From positions 62,001 through 126,000 of the forward strand of contig NZ_SNZV01000007.1 of assembly GCF_004364125.1 (NCBI RefSeq): a DNA stretch of 64,000 bases, written 5' to 3'. The stretch is from Sphingobacterium paludis (GTDB lineage: Bacteria; Bacteroidota; Bacteroidia; Sphingobacteriales; Sphingobacteriaceae). Shown here piece by piece: positions 16,300-25,451 of this stretch. Numbering within the stretch: position 1 is the stretch's first letter; the number at the start of each line of letters is the position of its first letter. The translations under genes were made by a program, and so were the position numbers. The notes under the pieces are model-generated. The model was not told where the DNA came from and ran no database searches. It was given only the letters and a program-made list of their open reading frames with translations.

Positions 16300-16665
16300 A
16301 TGGAAATTGCAGCAAAAATAGTTATCGTGATCGTGGCACTTGAACACCTATACATTTTATGGATGGAGATGTTTGCTTGGGAAACCCAAGGCAAGAAGAC
16401 ATTTAAGTCCTTGCCAAGTCATTTGTTTCGAGAAACGAAAGGATTAGCAGCCAATCAGGGGCTTTATAATGGCTTCTTAGCCGCAGGCCTTATCTGGTCT
16501 TTAATCATAAAGGATCCAACATGGCAGCACCATATAGCCTTATTTTTCTTGGGGTGTATTATCGTCGCTGCCCTATTTGGCGCGATTACTGCCGAACGAA
16601 GTATCTTTTTTAAACAAGGCGTTCCCGCGCTGATAGGATTTATCCTCGTCCTGTTTACATCATGA
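16300..16665 (+). CDS. DUF1304 family membrane protein
   Basis: 121 residues from MEIAAKIVIVIVALEHLYI (ATG 16300). The frame opens 75 bp earlier, but the family starts here. Four hydrophobic segments, the EHLYILWMEMFAW motif in helix 1 and NQGLYNGFLAAGLIW in helix 2 match DUF1304, a small four-helix inner-membrane family of unknown role. It stands alone between the AraC gene and a DUF4142 gene. Confidence 0.85.
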   Translation: MEIAAKIVIVIVALEHLYILWMEMFAWETQGKKTFKSLPSHLFRETKGLAANQGLYNGFLAAGLIWSLIIKDPTWQHHIALFFLGCIIVAALFGAITAERSIFFKQGVPALIGFILVLFTS

Positions 16666-16774
16666 GCGTTATGCACCGCATAAACATTCAGATTCCCTCA
16701 AGACCTTCAACAAAATACGAAGCTATTTGAACCATCATCGCTGTTGCTCGTTCATCATGAACAAACAACATAAA

Positions 16775-17377
16775 ATGAAAAAACTAGTTTACGTATTAGC
16801 AATAAGCGCAGCAGCTTCGGGTCTGCACGCGTGTAGTAGCGGTAGTGCTACAGCTAATAATCTATCCGACTCCACGGCCATGTCGACCGATTCAATGCAT
16901 ATGCATACAGATTCCATGGCAATGGACTCTATGACCATGCTGTCTAACGCCATGGATACCAGCTTTGTCAACAAGGCTGCGATCGCTGGTATGGCCGAGG
17001 TGCAAATGAGCGAATTGGCGCAGCAACAGGCCAGCCATGCAAAAGTAAAGGAATTTGCCAGCATGATGGTGACTGACCACAGTCGTGCCAACACCGAGCT
17101 TAAGCAAATAGCAGGCTCCAAAAATTTAATGCTGCCTGCAAAATTGGACAAAGCCCACATGGACAAACTCGAAATGCTTAAAAAGAAAAAGGGAGCAGAA
17201 TTCGATAAAGCATACGTGATGGCTATGGTAGAAGGCCATGAAAAAACAGTGGCCTTAATGGAACAAGGAAGCATGTCATTAACCGATGCGGACCTAAAGG
17301 CATTTGCTACGAAAACAACACCTATTGTTAAGTCTCACTTGGAAGCTATCAAAAAAATAAAGTCTGAAATGAAATAA
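16775..17377 (+). CDS. DUF4142 ferritin-like lipoprotein
   Basis: 200 residues from MKKLVYVLAISAAASGLHAC. The lipobox LHAC gives an SPII-cleaved envelope lipoprotein. A Ser/Thr/Met/His/Asp-rich linker (repeated DSM and MHM, residues 25-60) is followed by the DUF4142 four-helix domain: EVQMSELAQQQASHAKVKEFA, DHSRANTELK and KAYVMAMVEGHEKTVALME. Family members are predicted ferritin-like periplasmic or outer-membrane proteins, often stress-related. The Met/His/Asp linker could bind metal, which is speculative. A terminator follows 13 bp after the stop. Confidence 0.88.
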   Translation: MKKLVYVLAISAAASGLHACSSGSATANNLSDSTAMSTDSMHMHTDSMAMDSMTMLSNAMDTSFVNKAAIAGMAEVQMSELAQQQASHAKVKEFASMMVTDHSRANTELKQIAGSKNLMLPAKLDKAHMDKLEMLKKKKGAEFDKAYVMAMVEGHEKTVALMEQGSMSLTDADLKAFATKTTPIVKSHLEAIKKIKSEMK

Positions 17378-17389
17378 GTGACGAAAGAT

Positions 17390-17428
17390 GATAGCCCGCG
17401 GCTTGCAGTCACGGGCTATCGTATTTTT
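17390..17428 (+). terminator. Rho-independent terminator after the DUF4142 gene
   Basis: GATAGCCCG (17390-17398) pairs with CGGGCTATC (17412-17420) and is followed by GTATTTTT. The stem is 9 bp with a 13-nt loop. Confidence 0.85.
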
Positions 17429-17452
17429 CAGTGCTAGCAACCCTTTCCCTCC

Positions 17453-18592
17453 ATGGCATCTATTCTTCTTGCATTCCTGTTTATCTTTTTCATGCTTCAG
17501 TTAGTCGTAGCTGCGTATAACTATTACCGGAAACCGCTTCTCCCCCATTGCGCAGAAACATCTACAGATAAAATCTCCATCCTCATCCCTGCTCGCAATG
17601 AAGCTAAATCCCTGCCGATTTTATTGAAATCATTAACGCAGCAATCGCACCGCAACTTTGAAGTTATTGTGCTTGACGATGAATCCGATGATGGTACGGC
17701 AGATATTGCGTCGCAATACGCAGCCAGCTTCGATAGCTTTTCCGTGGTAAAGGGTGAGCCACTTCCCGCCGGATGGACCGGCAAGAATTTCGCGTGCGCG
17801 CAATTGGCAAAAAAAGCATCTGGTGACTACCTCTTGTTCCTCGACGCTGATATCGTCACGCGACCGCATCTGCTTTCCAGTTTAGTAAACGTGATGTCTC
17901 GCGACGAACTCACCCTATTGAGTGTTGTGCCGCAACAGCGATTAACGACGTTGGGCGAGAAAGCTACCGTGCCGCTCATGAACCATATGTTGCTAACTTT
18001 GCTGCCGCTACCTCTTATCTCGGAGCACGAAATGCCTGTTTTCGCAGCAGCTTGCGGGCAGGTGATGTGCTTCCAAGCAGCGGACTATCAGATTTACCAA
18101 TATCATGAACGTGTTAAAAATGAGGTGGTGGAAGATCTTCGTATTATGCGTAGCGTGAAAGAGCTTTCTCAAAAAGGAAAGACGCTGATGGCCAACAAGC
18201 TGGTGCAATGTCGAATGTACAGCGGTTATCGTGACGCCGTGAACGGGTTTGGAAAAAATTTCTTAGGCCCTTTTTATAATAAAATTGCCTTATTTCTAGC
18301 CTATATGTTGCCTATGGTGTTCGGCCCGTTATTCGTATGGAATGCATCAGGGCCCGTTGGTTTACTTATTTTATTGACCATAGTGGGCTGCACCCGCGTA
18401 TTGACCTCTTTACTGGCGAATGAACATGTATGGTACAACCTCTTGCTATTCCCTTGTATCCTATTAAACTTGTTGATAATTGGTAGCAGAGCCATTTATC
18501 TTCATGTCAGCGGAAGAGGAAAATGGAAAGGGCGCACCATCGGAAAACCAACCGTACTGCGCTATCCCAGCGATGGAAAATTATCCGCGTAA
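17453..18592 (+). CDS. Family 2 glycosyltransferase, membrane-anchored
   Basis: 379 residues. An N-terminal TM helix (2-22) precedes a GT-A domain with ISILIPARNEAKSLPILLKSL, VIVLDDESDDGTADI and the DxD-type LFLDADIV, plus NEVVEDLRIM. Three or four C-terminal membrane segments (about 265-350) follow. This matches processive-type or carotenoid/lipid glycosyltransferases of Bacteroidota that act on the inner face of the membrane. The acceptor is unknown and no pathway partner is adjacent. Confidence 0.88.
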   Translation: MASILLAFLFIFFMLQLVVAAYNYYRKPLLPHCAETSTDKISILIPARNEAKSLPILLKSLTQQSHRNFEVIVLDDESDDGTADIASQYAASFDSFSVVKGEPLPAGWTGKNFACAQLAKKASGDYLLFLDADIVTRPHLLSSLVNVMSRDELTLLSVVPQQRLTTLGEKATVPLMNHMLLTLLPLPLISEHEMPVFAAACGQVMCFQAADYQIYQYHERVKNEVVEDLRIMRSVKELSQKGKTLMANKLVQCRMYSGYRDAVNGFGKNFLGPFYNKIALFLAYMLPMVFGPLFVWNASGPVGLLILLTIVGCTRVLTSLLANEHVWYNLLLFPCILLNLLIIGSRAIYLHVSGRGKWKGRTIGKPTVLRYPSDGKLSA

Positions 18593-18775
18593 TACCTGCA
18601 AGCACGTGCTAGTAATAGACGATTCGCTACAACGACTGAACCAAAAACAAATTATTGCTATACACCGGGTATGATGGTCCCTTGCCGCACGTATTTCTAA
18701 TGGCATAGCACGTATCATCCTCAAACCGTAATAATAATAAAATGGTTTTGTTGCTTAACATGAACAAAAAAATTA

Positions 18776-18925
18776 GGTACACCTGAAAATAAAAATGTCT
18801 TTGGATTAGGTGCGAATTTGTATCTCAACGGCAACAATTCCAAACTCACCTTGGAGTACATGCGTGAAAAATTTCGAGACACAAAACGGGATGTGTTAAC
18901 CCTGCAAGCAATGATTTACTTATAA
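18776..18925 (+). pseudogene. C-terminal fragment of an outer-membrane porin (OprO/P-like)
   Basis: A 49-codon open tail with no start reads NVFGLGANLYLNGNNSKLTLEY and ends LTLQAMIYL followed by TAA. This is the last two beta strands of a phosphate-selective or FmdC-like porin, with the aromatic/hydrophobic final strand expected for BAM recognition. Nothing upstream continues the homology, so it is a deletion remnant. The frame is recognised by pattern only. Confidence 0.5.
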
Positions 18926-19006
18926 AATAAACACTAGCTACGATGGATAACGGAAACACAAGAAGCATCATCATCCATGCTTTCTTCGCGTTGTCTGGAG
19001 CCGCGC

Positions 19007-19045
19007 AAACGTTTAGCTGAATTTTAGAAAACCAGCTAAACGTTT
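19007..19045. terminator. Long inverted repeat, likely bidirectional terminator
   Basis: AAACGTTTAGCTG (19007-19019) pairs with CAGCTAAACGTTT (19033-19045): 13 perfect bp with a 13-nt loop. It lies between the porin fragment and the convergent DHFR-like gene. No strong T-run follows on either side, so the terminator role is inferred from position. Confidence 0.45.
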
Positions 19046-19119
19046 GTGCGTAAAATAAGTTGTATACGTTGCCAACACATGAGCAACATCCGTCGATAAC
19101 CGATCAGCTCCCTATTTTG

Positions 19120-19653
19120 CTACCGCTTCCGTGTATAGTGCAATTGCGCTAATCCTGTATCAAAAGTTTTCATTTGAATAAGTTGGAGAAGCTTTTCGGT
19201 ATTTCCATCTTGAAACAAACGCGTACCGCTACCGAGTAAAACTGGAACAATCGAAACAATCAGTTCGTCAATTAAGTCGTGACGCAGAAACTCGTTTATA
19301 ACGTCCGCACCACCATCACAATAAATTCCGCCCCCGTCTTGGGATCGAAGCGTAGCTATTAGATCGGTGAGCTGACCAGCGAAAAAAACGGTTCGACCAA
19401 TAGCAGGTCTTGCTGTCCTAGTCATCACATAAACCTCCCGCATGCCGTTATCGTAATGAGTAGGTCCAACTTCGTTAAGTACATATTCGTAGGTTTTTCT
19501 GCCCACAATAATCGTATCGATCGTATCGGTAAATTCTTTATAGCCATAATCTTCCCCTTCTTTTTCTACAAGCTTCAGAAAATCAAGATTATCGTTAGGT
19601 TGTGCGATGTAGCCATCTAAGCTTGTCGCAATAAAAAGAGATATTTTCCGCAT
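19120..19653 (-). CDS. Dihydrofolate reductase / RibD C-terminal-like reductase
   Basis: 177 residues from MRKISLFIATSLDGYIAQ. The longer frame to 19728 adds residues unlike the family. The RibD_C/DHFR fold is shown by SLDGYIA, TIIVGRKTYEYV, YVMTRTA, GGIYCDGGADVINEFL and SIVPVLLGSGTRLF. It resembles the YyaP/YwjB group rather than FolA; the NADPH-binding GG is present. The physiological substrate is unknown. It is a single gene without operon partners. Confidence 0.9.
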   Translation of the reverse strand: MRKISLFIATSLDGYIAQPNDNLDFLKLVEKEGEDYGYKEFTDTIDTIIVGRKTYEYVLNEVGPTHYDNGMREVYVMTRTARPAIGRTVFFAGQLTDLIATLRSQDGGGIYCDGGADVINEFLRHDLIDELIVSIVPVLLGSGTRLFQDGNTEKLLQLIQMKTFDTGLAQLHYTRKR

Positions 19654-20325
19654 AATTTTCATTTTTAAATCTATTACAAAGTTAACGCCTAATCGTATGT
19701 TCCCTTCAGAAAAAAAAACAAAACCCATTTCGTCTGCCCATGGTCCGTTAAGCGGGCATCACCCACTCCCCCCCTTAAATCGGCACAACCATCTGGGAAA
19801 AACCCATTCCCGATTAGCGTAAGATTGTCGCTACATAGTTTCCGTTAGGAGTTTATACAGGAATTTACCGCTACGGAAGGTTTAATATGGCTATCGCTTA
19901 GGGTGGTTTGCGCGGTCGTATTAAATTTAGTAGCGCAAAAAAATATAACAAAATTTGATACGTCGCCCCTTCCTCCATATTGGATGAAGGGGGTTTGGGA
20001 TGCTGATGGTCCTCCGAAAATAAGTAGACAGATCCAGTATTGTACCTAAGCAAGATTTCGCTAGCATACACAACAATGTTTCGTGTTTCTTCTTCATTTG
20101 AATTAAAAATACCTGAACCAAAACCGCATTTATCGCCCCATTCCGCCATTCATTTCGTCTATTCAAAAAAAATGCGTTCAGATGCTCGAAAAGAAAGAAG
20201 CAAACTACGTAGCGTGTACGTAATTTTTGAATGCCACTTTATCTCCATTTTTCGCCTCTTGATGTTTGGCAATCTGCGCATTGTTTTTGTGCCCCCTCCA
20301 TAGCATCAACTAAAACATAGATATT
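19654..20325. other. Intergenic stretch without a supported gene
   Basis: About 670 bp. Several overlapping short frames on both strands (for example near 19927-20166) have no family resemblance and are mutually exclusive. The sequence includes C-rich tracts near 19767. The sigma-factor promoter must lie near the right end. I see no RNA gene or repeat. Confidence 0.4.
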
Positions 20326-20841
20326 ATGACAAGCAAAGATTTAACATCCGCCATTCAGCAAAACGCTCCAATTTTAAAGAGTATTGCCCTGAAATTCACG
20401 AAAGATCCTGAAGAAATACAGGAACTCGTACAGGAGACTTTAGCGCTTTCGCTTAAGTTCTATGAAAAATATTTTAACAATCCGCGTCTGGTGGCTTGGC
20501 TATACGTTATCATGAAGAATGTTTACATTAACGGCTACCGTCGCCATCAAAAGAGGGTGCGCTACGAGAACTTTCAGGTCAGTGGGTTTAAAGAAGATGG
20601 GTGCATGGAGCCGTCCACAGAAAATCTTGCCGATAAGAGCTTCCTGGAAAAAGATGTAAAAACACTGTTGAGCAAATATCCGGGCGAATACTACGCGCTT
20701 TTTTTGAGTTACACCGAAGGATATAAATACCGGGAGCTTTCAGAAATTTATTCCCTGCCGGAAGGAACCGTTAAAACCCGAATTCACCATATGCGTAAAT
20801 ACCTGCAAAAGCAGTTAGCCGTTTACAGACAAACCGCCTAA
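20326..20841 (+). CDS. ECF-type RNA polymerase sigma factor
   Basis: 171 residues. Region 2 (about 15-75) has DPEEIQELVQETLALSLKFY and LVAWLYVIMKNVYINGYRRH; region 4 (about 110-165) has the HTH YREISEIY-like YRELSEIYSLPEGTVKTRIHHMRKYLQ. The length is normal for ECF sigma-70 factors. No anti-sigma gene is next to it, although a two-to-three-helix membrane protein lies 335 bp downstream. A long hairpin follows the stop. Confidence 0.92.
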   Translation: MTSKDLTSAIQQNAPILKSIALKFTKDPEEIQELVQETLALSLKFYEKYFNNPRLVAWLYVIMKNVYINGYRRHQKRVRYENFQVSGFKEDGCMEPSTENLADKSFLEKDVKTLLSKYPGEYYALFLSYTEGYKYRELSEIYSLPEGTVKTRIHHMRKYLQKQLAVYRQTA

Positions 20842-20862
20842 AAGGCTTCGCTTTGGCAATGA

Positions 20863-20915
20863 CTATAGCATAAGATCGGTCTGCATCGCGTGTGAGGGCC
20901 AATCTTATGCTATAG
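20863..20915. terminator. Long hairpin after the sigma-factor gene
   Basis: CTATAGCATAAGAT (20863-20876) and ATCTTATGCTATAG (20902-20915) are 14-bp perfect arms, with further G-U and G-C pairing inside. No T-run follows. It probably protects or ends the sigma-factor transcript. Confidence 0.5.
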
Positions 20916-21175
20916 CAAGATGACACATACCCAACGTCGCGGCTTTCAAAAGTATGCAAAGAGCTTTTTTTAACCGTATATGCGGCAATGTAAGGCATAC
21001 AGTTTTGCCGTCAGCTATGCGCGCACGGATTGCATGTACTTGGGCTACCTATACTGCCCAGCAACATATTTTACGCGACAAACAATTTGTCCTTAATCGT
21101 GTTTCTCCATTAAATCGGGTACGACCAACTTATATACCTTCCCGGTATCGAGGGCGTCTTACAAAGAAATACGAT

Positions 21176-21454
21176 ATGAGAACATATTATTACCCCACTG
21201 CTATCGCTTCGTTTATCGCTGCGATGCTTTCCGTCGTCTGCTTTCTATTGCTCAGGTTTAATGCTGTCGCGTGGATCGAAGAGCTATTGATAACATCCAT
21301 TATGGTATCAGCCTTAGCGGTGCTTACCGGACTTTACAGCGTGACTATTAAAAAAAGTTGGCAAGCGCCGACCGAACTTCTCATCGGTTTGCTCTTTTTT
21401 ATATTGTATGTTGCACTTCATTACTCCTTAAAACATATGTGTGTCATTTGCTAA
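21176..21454 (+). CDS. Small membrane protein (92 aa)
   Basis: From MRTYYYPTAIASFIAAM (ATG 21176). Three hydrophobic segments at about 8-28, 36-56 and 68-85 separate short polar loops. I do not recognise a family. The upstream frame to 20954 is open but has no membrane-protein character, so the internal ATG is preferred. Confidence 0.55.
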   Translation: MRTYYYPTAIASFIAAMLSVVCFLLLRFNAVAWIEELLITSIMVSALAVLTGLYSVTIKKSWQAPTELLIGLLFFILYVALHYSLKHMCVIC

Positions 21455-21604
21455 AAGCAAGTGTCAAACGCAGCATCTATCAAGTCACGAGATGGGCGCC
21501 CATGAATACATGCGTATATCACCATGGGAAACTCGGACTACTGCCCTACGCCAAATTATCAGGTATAAGAGATTTAGTCCATCCCTTAAGCTGTCCGATG
21601 CTGT

Positions 21605-21625
21605 AAGCGACGTGACGCGTCGCTT
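21605..21625. terminator. Hairpin downstream of the 33-aa membrane peptide
   Basis: AAGCGACG and CGTCGCTT form an 8-bp stem around TGACG. There is no T-run on either strand, so the function as terminator rests on position after the small gene. Confidence 0.4.
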
Positions 21626-21629
21626 GTTG

Positions 21630-21731
21630 TCACCGCTTCCTGCGCGTTACTTCCTTTTTCTTTTCGCTTCGAATAACGACAACAATGCAAATCGCGATAA
21701 ATACAATTCCGAATACTATAGGTAATATCAT
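21630..21731 (-). CDS. Single-pass small membrane protein (33 aa)
   Basis: An ATG at 21731 opens a 33-codon frame: a 20-residue hydrophobic helix (MILPIVFGIVFIAICIVVVI) and a basic tail RSEKKKEVTRRKR. That is a textbook N-out/C-in small membrane protein. A hairpin AAGCGACG/CGTCGCTT (21605-21625) lies just past the stop. It is too short for usual gene finders. The role is unknown. Confidence 0.45.
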   Translation of the reverse strand: MILPIVFGIVFIAICIVVVIRSEKKKEVTRRKR

Positions 21732-21923
21732 AATCTTATCTTTTGCATCGAACGAGGCTGTGTATGGATAGTTCACGCACGCGCTAAAAAAATGGCTTAT
21801 CTAATACCCAACCACGATGGGTAATCCTAAGGGCAGGGACAGTGGTGGTATGATCAGCAGCTATTTGCGAAAACCTGCGCTAACGGGTTAATTCCAGAAC
21901 CCGCTATGCTCCATCTGCTGCTA
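21732..21923. other. Short spacer before the nicotinamidase-like gene
   Basis: The spacer between the 33-aa gene and the stop of the isochorismatase-type gene holds no frame or repeat that I can support. Confidence 0.3.
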
Positions 21924-22838
21924 TTATAGAAGGATCTCCGTAGATTTTCGAATTTGTATACCGTATCTCTCGCGAAGCCTATTGAACTGATGTTTCGTAC
22001 TTTCTTCAAAGCCGCCTATCGGCGACATACAGTCTTCCAATAAGGTAATGCGCGAGGTGACGGATCGATCACTTTCATAATGCGCAAGGATCTGTTCTGC
22101 TGATGCCAGCACACAGTGGCTTGACGCTTGCCCTGCGATGTAGATGGCGTCATACTCGCGAATGGCATCAAGCACTTCTTGATTGACGAAGCCATCCCTA
22201 TCATACTCCGCTTGAATAATGCCATACATTTCGCTATAAGGATCTTGCCCCTTGTAAACCAATTTAGGCGTTACACGACGCGCTGCTGCATGGAAGTAGA
22301 GCATTTTTGTAAATTCGCTTTCCAGTTTAGCGCCTGCGGTTCCTTCCAGACAGTGGTATGGCCAGATACAAAGTTGCTTTTTACCGGAAGACTCGAGGTT
22401 GAATAGGTATTCCAGCGAACGGTCTGTTTCGCCATTGGCCGCCCGCCACATGCCTCTTGCCACAGCCTCATACGTAATGATGGTGAACGGATCTGGATGT
22501 TTATTATCTTGATCAAGCCACCAGGCCGGATGAAAGATCTGCATGATAGCGTGGCAGTCGAGGCTACAAATAACCTGCGACAAGGCGTTTAGATTACGAT
22601 ACATCCATTGGGTTAGCCGTTGAACATCAGCCCTCGAGCCTGGAACGGCAAGACTTCCGATCCCCTCCATAAAGTCATTTTGCACGTCGATAGCGAGCAG
22701 CAGTGTTCGTCGGGCTTCCTGCGCGGCTGGCAGACTGCCAGCTGCCTGCCCAAGTGCGAGAATCTCGCCCATCTTTTCGTTACTATCAAAACTAGCGATG
22801 TGCTGTACATCCACGATATCGTCGTATGTTGCTTTCAT
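21924..22838 (-). CDS. Isochorismatase-family hydrolase, nicotinamidase-like
   Basis: 304 residues with the cysteine-hydrolase core: LLLAIDVQNDF (catalytic Asp), CSLDCH...HPAWW (metal and substrate side), WPYHCLEGTAGAKL (Lys region) and YIAGQASSHCVLASAEQIL (nucleophile Cys). PncA is about 200 residues; this protein is longer, with an insertion around the CSLDCH-to-WPYHC segment. It lies about 100 bp downstream of nadE on the same strand, which supports a role in NAD salvage (nicotinamide to nicotinic acid), although substrate specificity cannot be read from the sequence. Confidence 0.82.
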   Translation of the reverse strand: MKATYDDIVDVQHIASFDSNEKMGEILALGQAAGSLPAAQEARRTLLLAIDVQNDFMEGIGSLAVPGSRADVQRLTQWMYRNLNALSQVICSLDCHAIMQIFHPAWWLDQDNKHPDPFTIITYEAVARGMWRAANGETDRSLEYLFNLESSGKKQLCIWPYHCLEGTAGAKLESEFTKMLYFHAAARRVTPKLVYKGQDPYSEMYGIIQAEYDRDGFVNQEVLDAIREYDAIYIAGQASSHCVLASAEQILAHYESDRSVTSRITLLEDCMSPIGGFEESTKHQFNRLRERYGIQIRKSTEILL

Positions 22839-22942
22839 ATGGGTTATGCCTATAATTTGTGTTTTGCATGCATGACGATCTGCTCTTCTTTTGTCATACC
22901 AAGACGCGTCAGATTTAGTTTATGCCGATCGTCTTCTCCAAC

Positions 22943-23728
22943 CTAGTCCGTAAATATAGGTACTGGGGCGAACTTATGCGCCGATAATGCATAGCGTTGT
23001 TTTATTTTTGCGTCGATATCCGCATCACCGGAAGAGCCGTTTAGGATAAATGCATCAATCTGAGCATAGCTCATTCCAAGTTCATCTTCATCAGTTTGCC
23101 CTTCCCATAGCCCAGCCGATGGCTTTTTATGGATGATGGCATCCGGCACACCCAAAAATTTTGCTAAGGTATAAACCTCCTGTTTTGTTAAGCGACCTAG
23201 GGGGTTCAGATCCACGGCGCCATCTCCCCATTTGGTAAAATACCCAACGGTTCCCTCGGCCATATTTCCCGTCCCGATAACGAAACGGCTGCCTAGTTGA
23301 GCAAGTTGGTAAAGGTATGTCATGCGCACGCGTGGGCGGATATTGGCTAGGCTTAGCCCCACATTCGCCACATCAGCCTTCGCTAAAAAGCTTTCGTCTG
23401 TAATTTTCAGTGCATCGGCTGCTGGTTGGATATCATAGATATGGTATGGGAAATTAAACTTATCAATAAGTTCCAATGCATGCTGATAACTCTGTGAATT
23501 GCTCATATCATTACCATAGGGCATCATCACCAAATAAGTATCTACTTGAGCGAGGTGGCAAAGGCAGGCAACGACGCTGCTATCTATACCGCCGCTCATC
23601 CCCAATACAACACCTTTACGATTGGCTCCCTGTACTTGCTGGGCAATCCAACCCGCAATTGTCGTTGCATACTGTTCGACATTGTCATCCTTGATGACAA
23701 ATGACTTCGTCATTCTATTTTCCATCAA
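22943..23728 (-). CDS. nadE: NH3-dependent NAD+ synthetase
   Basis: 261 residues. It forms NAD+ from deamido-NAD, ATP and ammonia. The P-loop pyrophosphatase signature is GMSGGIDSSVVACL (near 43-56); VIGTGNMAEGTVGYFTKWGDGA and DLNPLGRLTKQEVYTLAKFL are the NaAD-binding region, and KPSAGLWEGQTDEDELGMSY is the conserved end. There is no N-terminal nitrilase domain, so this is the ammonia-using form. Alternative starts are ATG 23725 and 23713. It precedes a nicotinamidase-like gene. Confidence 0.95.
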   Translation of the reverse strand: MMENRMTKSFVIKDDNVEQYATTIAGWIAQQVQGANRKGVVLGMSGGIDSSVVACLCHLAQVDTYLVMMPYGNDMSNSQSYQHALELIDKFNFPYHIYDIQPAADALKITDESFLAKADVANVGLSLANIRPRVRMTYLYQLAQLGSRFVIGTGNMAEGTVGYFTKWGDGAVDLNPLGRLTKQEVYTLAKFLGVPDAIIHKKPSAGLWEGQTDEDELGMSYAQIDAFILNGSSGDADIDAKIKQRYALSAHKFAPVPIFTD

Positions 23729-24045
23729 TACGTTTTAATTCTATTGTTACTCGTTCTCTTATTTCCTCCAATATTGGGGTTCGCATACATCTCCCGTTTA
23801 CATAGCTCAAATTAGGCAGATCCCCCCTGCAAGCCCTGCCTCTCTCGGCGGACAATCGCTCCACCTTCTTGATGAACGACAAAGCTTCTAAATAGTTGGG
23901 TATTCTTTACTTCCTGCAAAAAAGAATCTTTAATTCCAGTTAGCATACCTTCAATTAAACCTACCCTAAAGCGTAACCATTTTCTCCTCTTCACTTCCCT
24001 CCTAATTTTGGTATATTTGTTAGCCAGAGCAGATGAAATGTTTTA
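23729..24045. other. Intergenic region between nadE and the metallophosphoesterase
   Basis: About 315 bp that must hold divergent promoters for the two genes. Near 24010, TTTGGTATATTTGTTAGC on the plus strand resembles a TAnnTTTG -7 element (TATATTTG), placed about 30 bp before the TTG start. I see no other gene. Confidence 0.4.
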
Positions 24046-24693
24046 TTGAAAACGAAGTCCTTGAAAATTATAGCCATTTCTGATACACATGGGCAGCATC
24101 GTTCATTAACGTTGCCCAAAGGGGACATGATTATCCATGCGGGTGACTTCAGCCAAGCGGGTCGCCCAGCAGAGGTGATCGACTTTTTAGCTTGGTTTTC
24201 CCAGCTAAAATTCCGGCATAAAATATTTATTGCTGGTAACCATGACTTTTTCTTTGAGTCTGCCCATCCAGATGTCATTAATGAGATGATCCCAAAAGGC
24301 GTTACCTATTTGTATGATTCGGGCGTCGAAATAGCGGGTGTTAAGATTTGGGGATCTCCTGTCACACCGTGGTTTAACAACTGGGCATTTAACCGGAATC
24401 GCGGAAATGACATGAAGAAACATTGGGATTTAATACCGGATGATATTGATATCTTGGTTACACACGGCCCACCTCTTGGTATTTTAGATGAAACTGTGTA
24501 TGGAAAGCGAACGGGATGCGAAGAATTATTATTGCGGATTCAGCAAGTAAAACCAAAATATCATATTTTTGGGCACATCCATGAGGATTACGGTAATTTC
24601 ACAGAAGGAGGTACTACATTTATTAATGCCAGTGTGGTAGATCATCGCTATGATCTACGGAACCTACCCGTGGAAATAAACGTGAACCGATGA
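24046..24693 (+). CDS. Calcineurin-like metallophosphoesterase
   Basis: 215 residues from TTG 24046; the two nearby ATGs are out of frame. Metal-binding blocks are all present: AISDTHGQH (D-x-H), IIHAGDFSQ (GD), FIAGNHDFF (GNHD), LVTHGPP and FGHIHEDYG (H-x-H). It resembles the small cytosolic phosphoesterases of the MPP239-like group. The substrate is unknown; single gene. Confidence 0.9.
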   Translation: MKTKSLKIIAISDTHGQHRSLTLPKGDMIIHAGDFSQAGRPAEVIDFLAWFSQLKFRHKIFIAGNHDFFFESAHPDVINEMIPKGVTYLYDSGVEIAGVKIWGSPVTPWFNNWAFNRNRGNDMKKHWDLIPDDIDILVTHGPPLGILDETVYGKRTGCEELLLRIQQVKPKYHIFGHIHEDYGNFTEGGTTFINASVVDHRYDLRNLPVEINVNR

Positions 24694-24862
24694 TGGGCAA
24701 CGTGGAATGTAGATGCCATAGCACGTGCACGAAACTACAACAGCGCAAGCGACTTAATGAGGAGCGCATAGGCAATGGCCATTCCAAACGTAGGCAGACG
24801 CATGCAACTCATCATTGCTTTCGATCGCCGAATAGGAAACTAAATATAATAACTAACGCAGT

Positions 24863-25087
24863 ATGATCACATCATTTATAAACATAGGCAGTATCGAAGC
24901 GACGATTGTAGCAATAGTCGCATGTACACTCTTGATTTATGCCATTTATCTCATTGTGCAGAAAGAAACCGGCTGGTCGTTATTCTTTTGGATGGTATTT
25001 GTCCTTTTCGTCCCACTGGCTGGTGCTATGATTTATTTAGCAAAACACTTGCTTTCTGATCGTCGAAGCACAAATTCTACGCTATAG
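24863..25087 (+). CDS. Small two-helix membrane protein, PLDc_N-like
   Basis: 74 residues with hydrophobic helices at about 13-33 and 40-62. The second has FFWMVFVLFVPLAGAMIYLA, and the P-x-x-G pattern is typical of the PLD nuclease N-terminal (PLDc_N) domain found alone in many bacteria. A short basic tail follows. Function unknown. Confidence 0.6.
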   Translation: MITSFINIGSIEATIVAIVACTLLIYAIYLIVQKETGWSLFFWMVFVLFVPLAGAMIYLAKHLLSDRRSTNSTL

Positions 25088-25451
25088 CAATACGCGCAAT
25101 TGTTAGTCCACCGCTTGAAGGAGATAGCAAAAGAGCGCATTCCAACCTTTCGAAAATCAATAGGATGTCGGTTACCAATAAAGACTCTTGCTAGGCCTTG
25201 TAGCTTTGCCAGTTTGTGGGTGTACGATTGAGTCCAAAAATGTCTTCTGTACTCCATTAATCTTTATGAGCGGTTACACAAATTTCAATACATTTTGAAT
25301 ATTAAATACTAGCCTGTTAGCCCCGGTATGCGTAAAGTTTGCCGTATTTTGTGGGTTTAATCGATCTGGTTCAGCTGACCGAGAGCAATCCAAAGTGCGC
25401 AGTGCTGATCAGCAATGAGGGTAGCTGTAATCGATGGCTAGTAATAAAGAA
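25088..25451. other. Intergenic stretch without a supported gene
   Basis: About 360 bp. The only sizeable frame (25033-25257, minus) runs antisense to the membrane protein and has no family look. No repeat or RNA was seen. Confidence 0.35.

Noticed and set aside
19927..20166. Small ORFs in the 19.65-20.33 kb gap
   Set aside because: Overlapping frames on both strands with unlikely composition and no motif.
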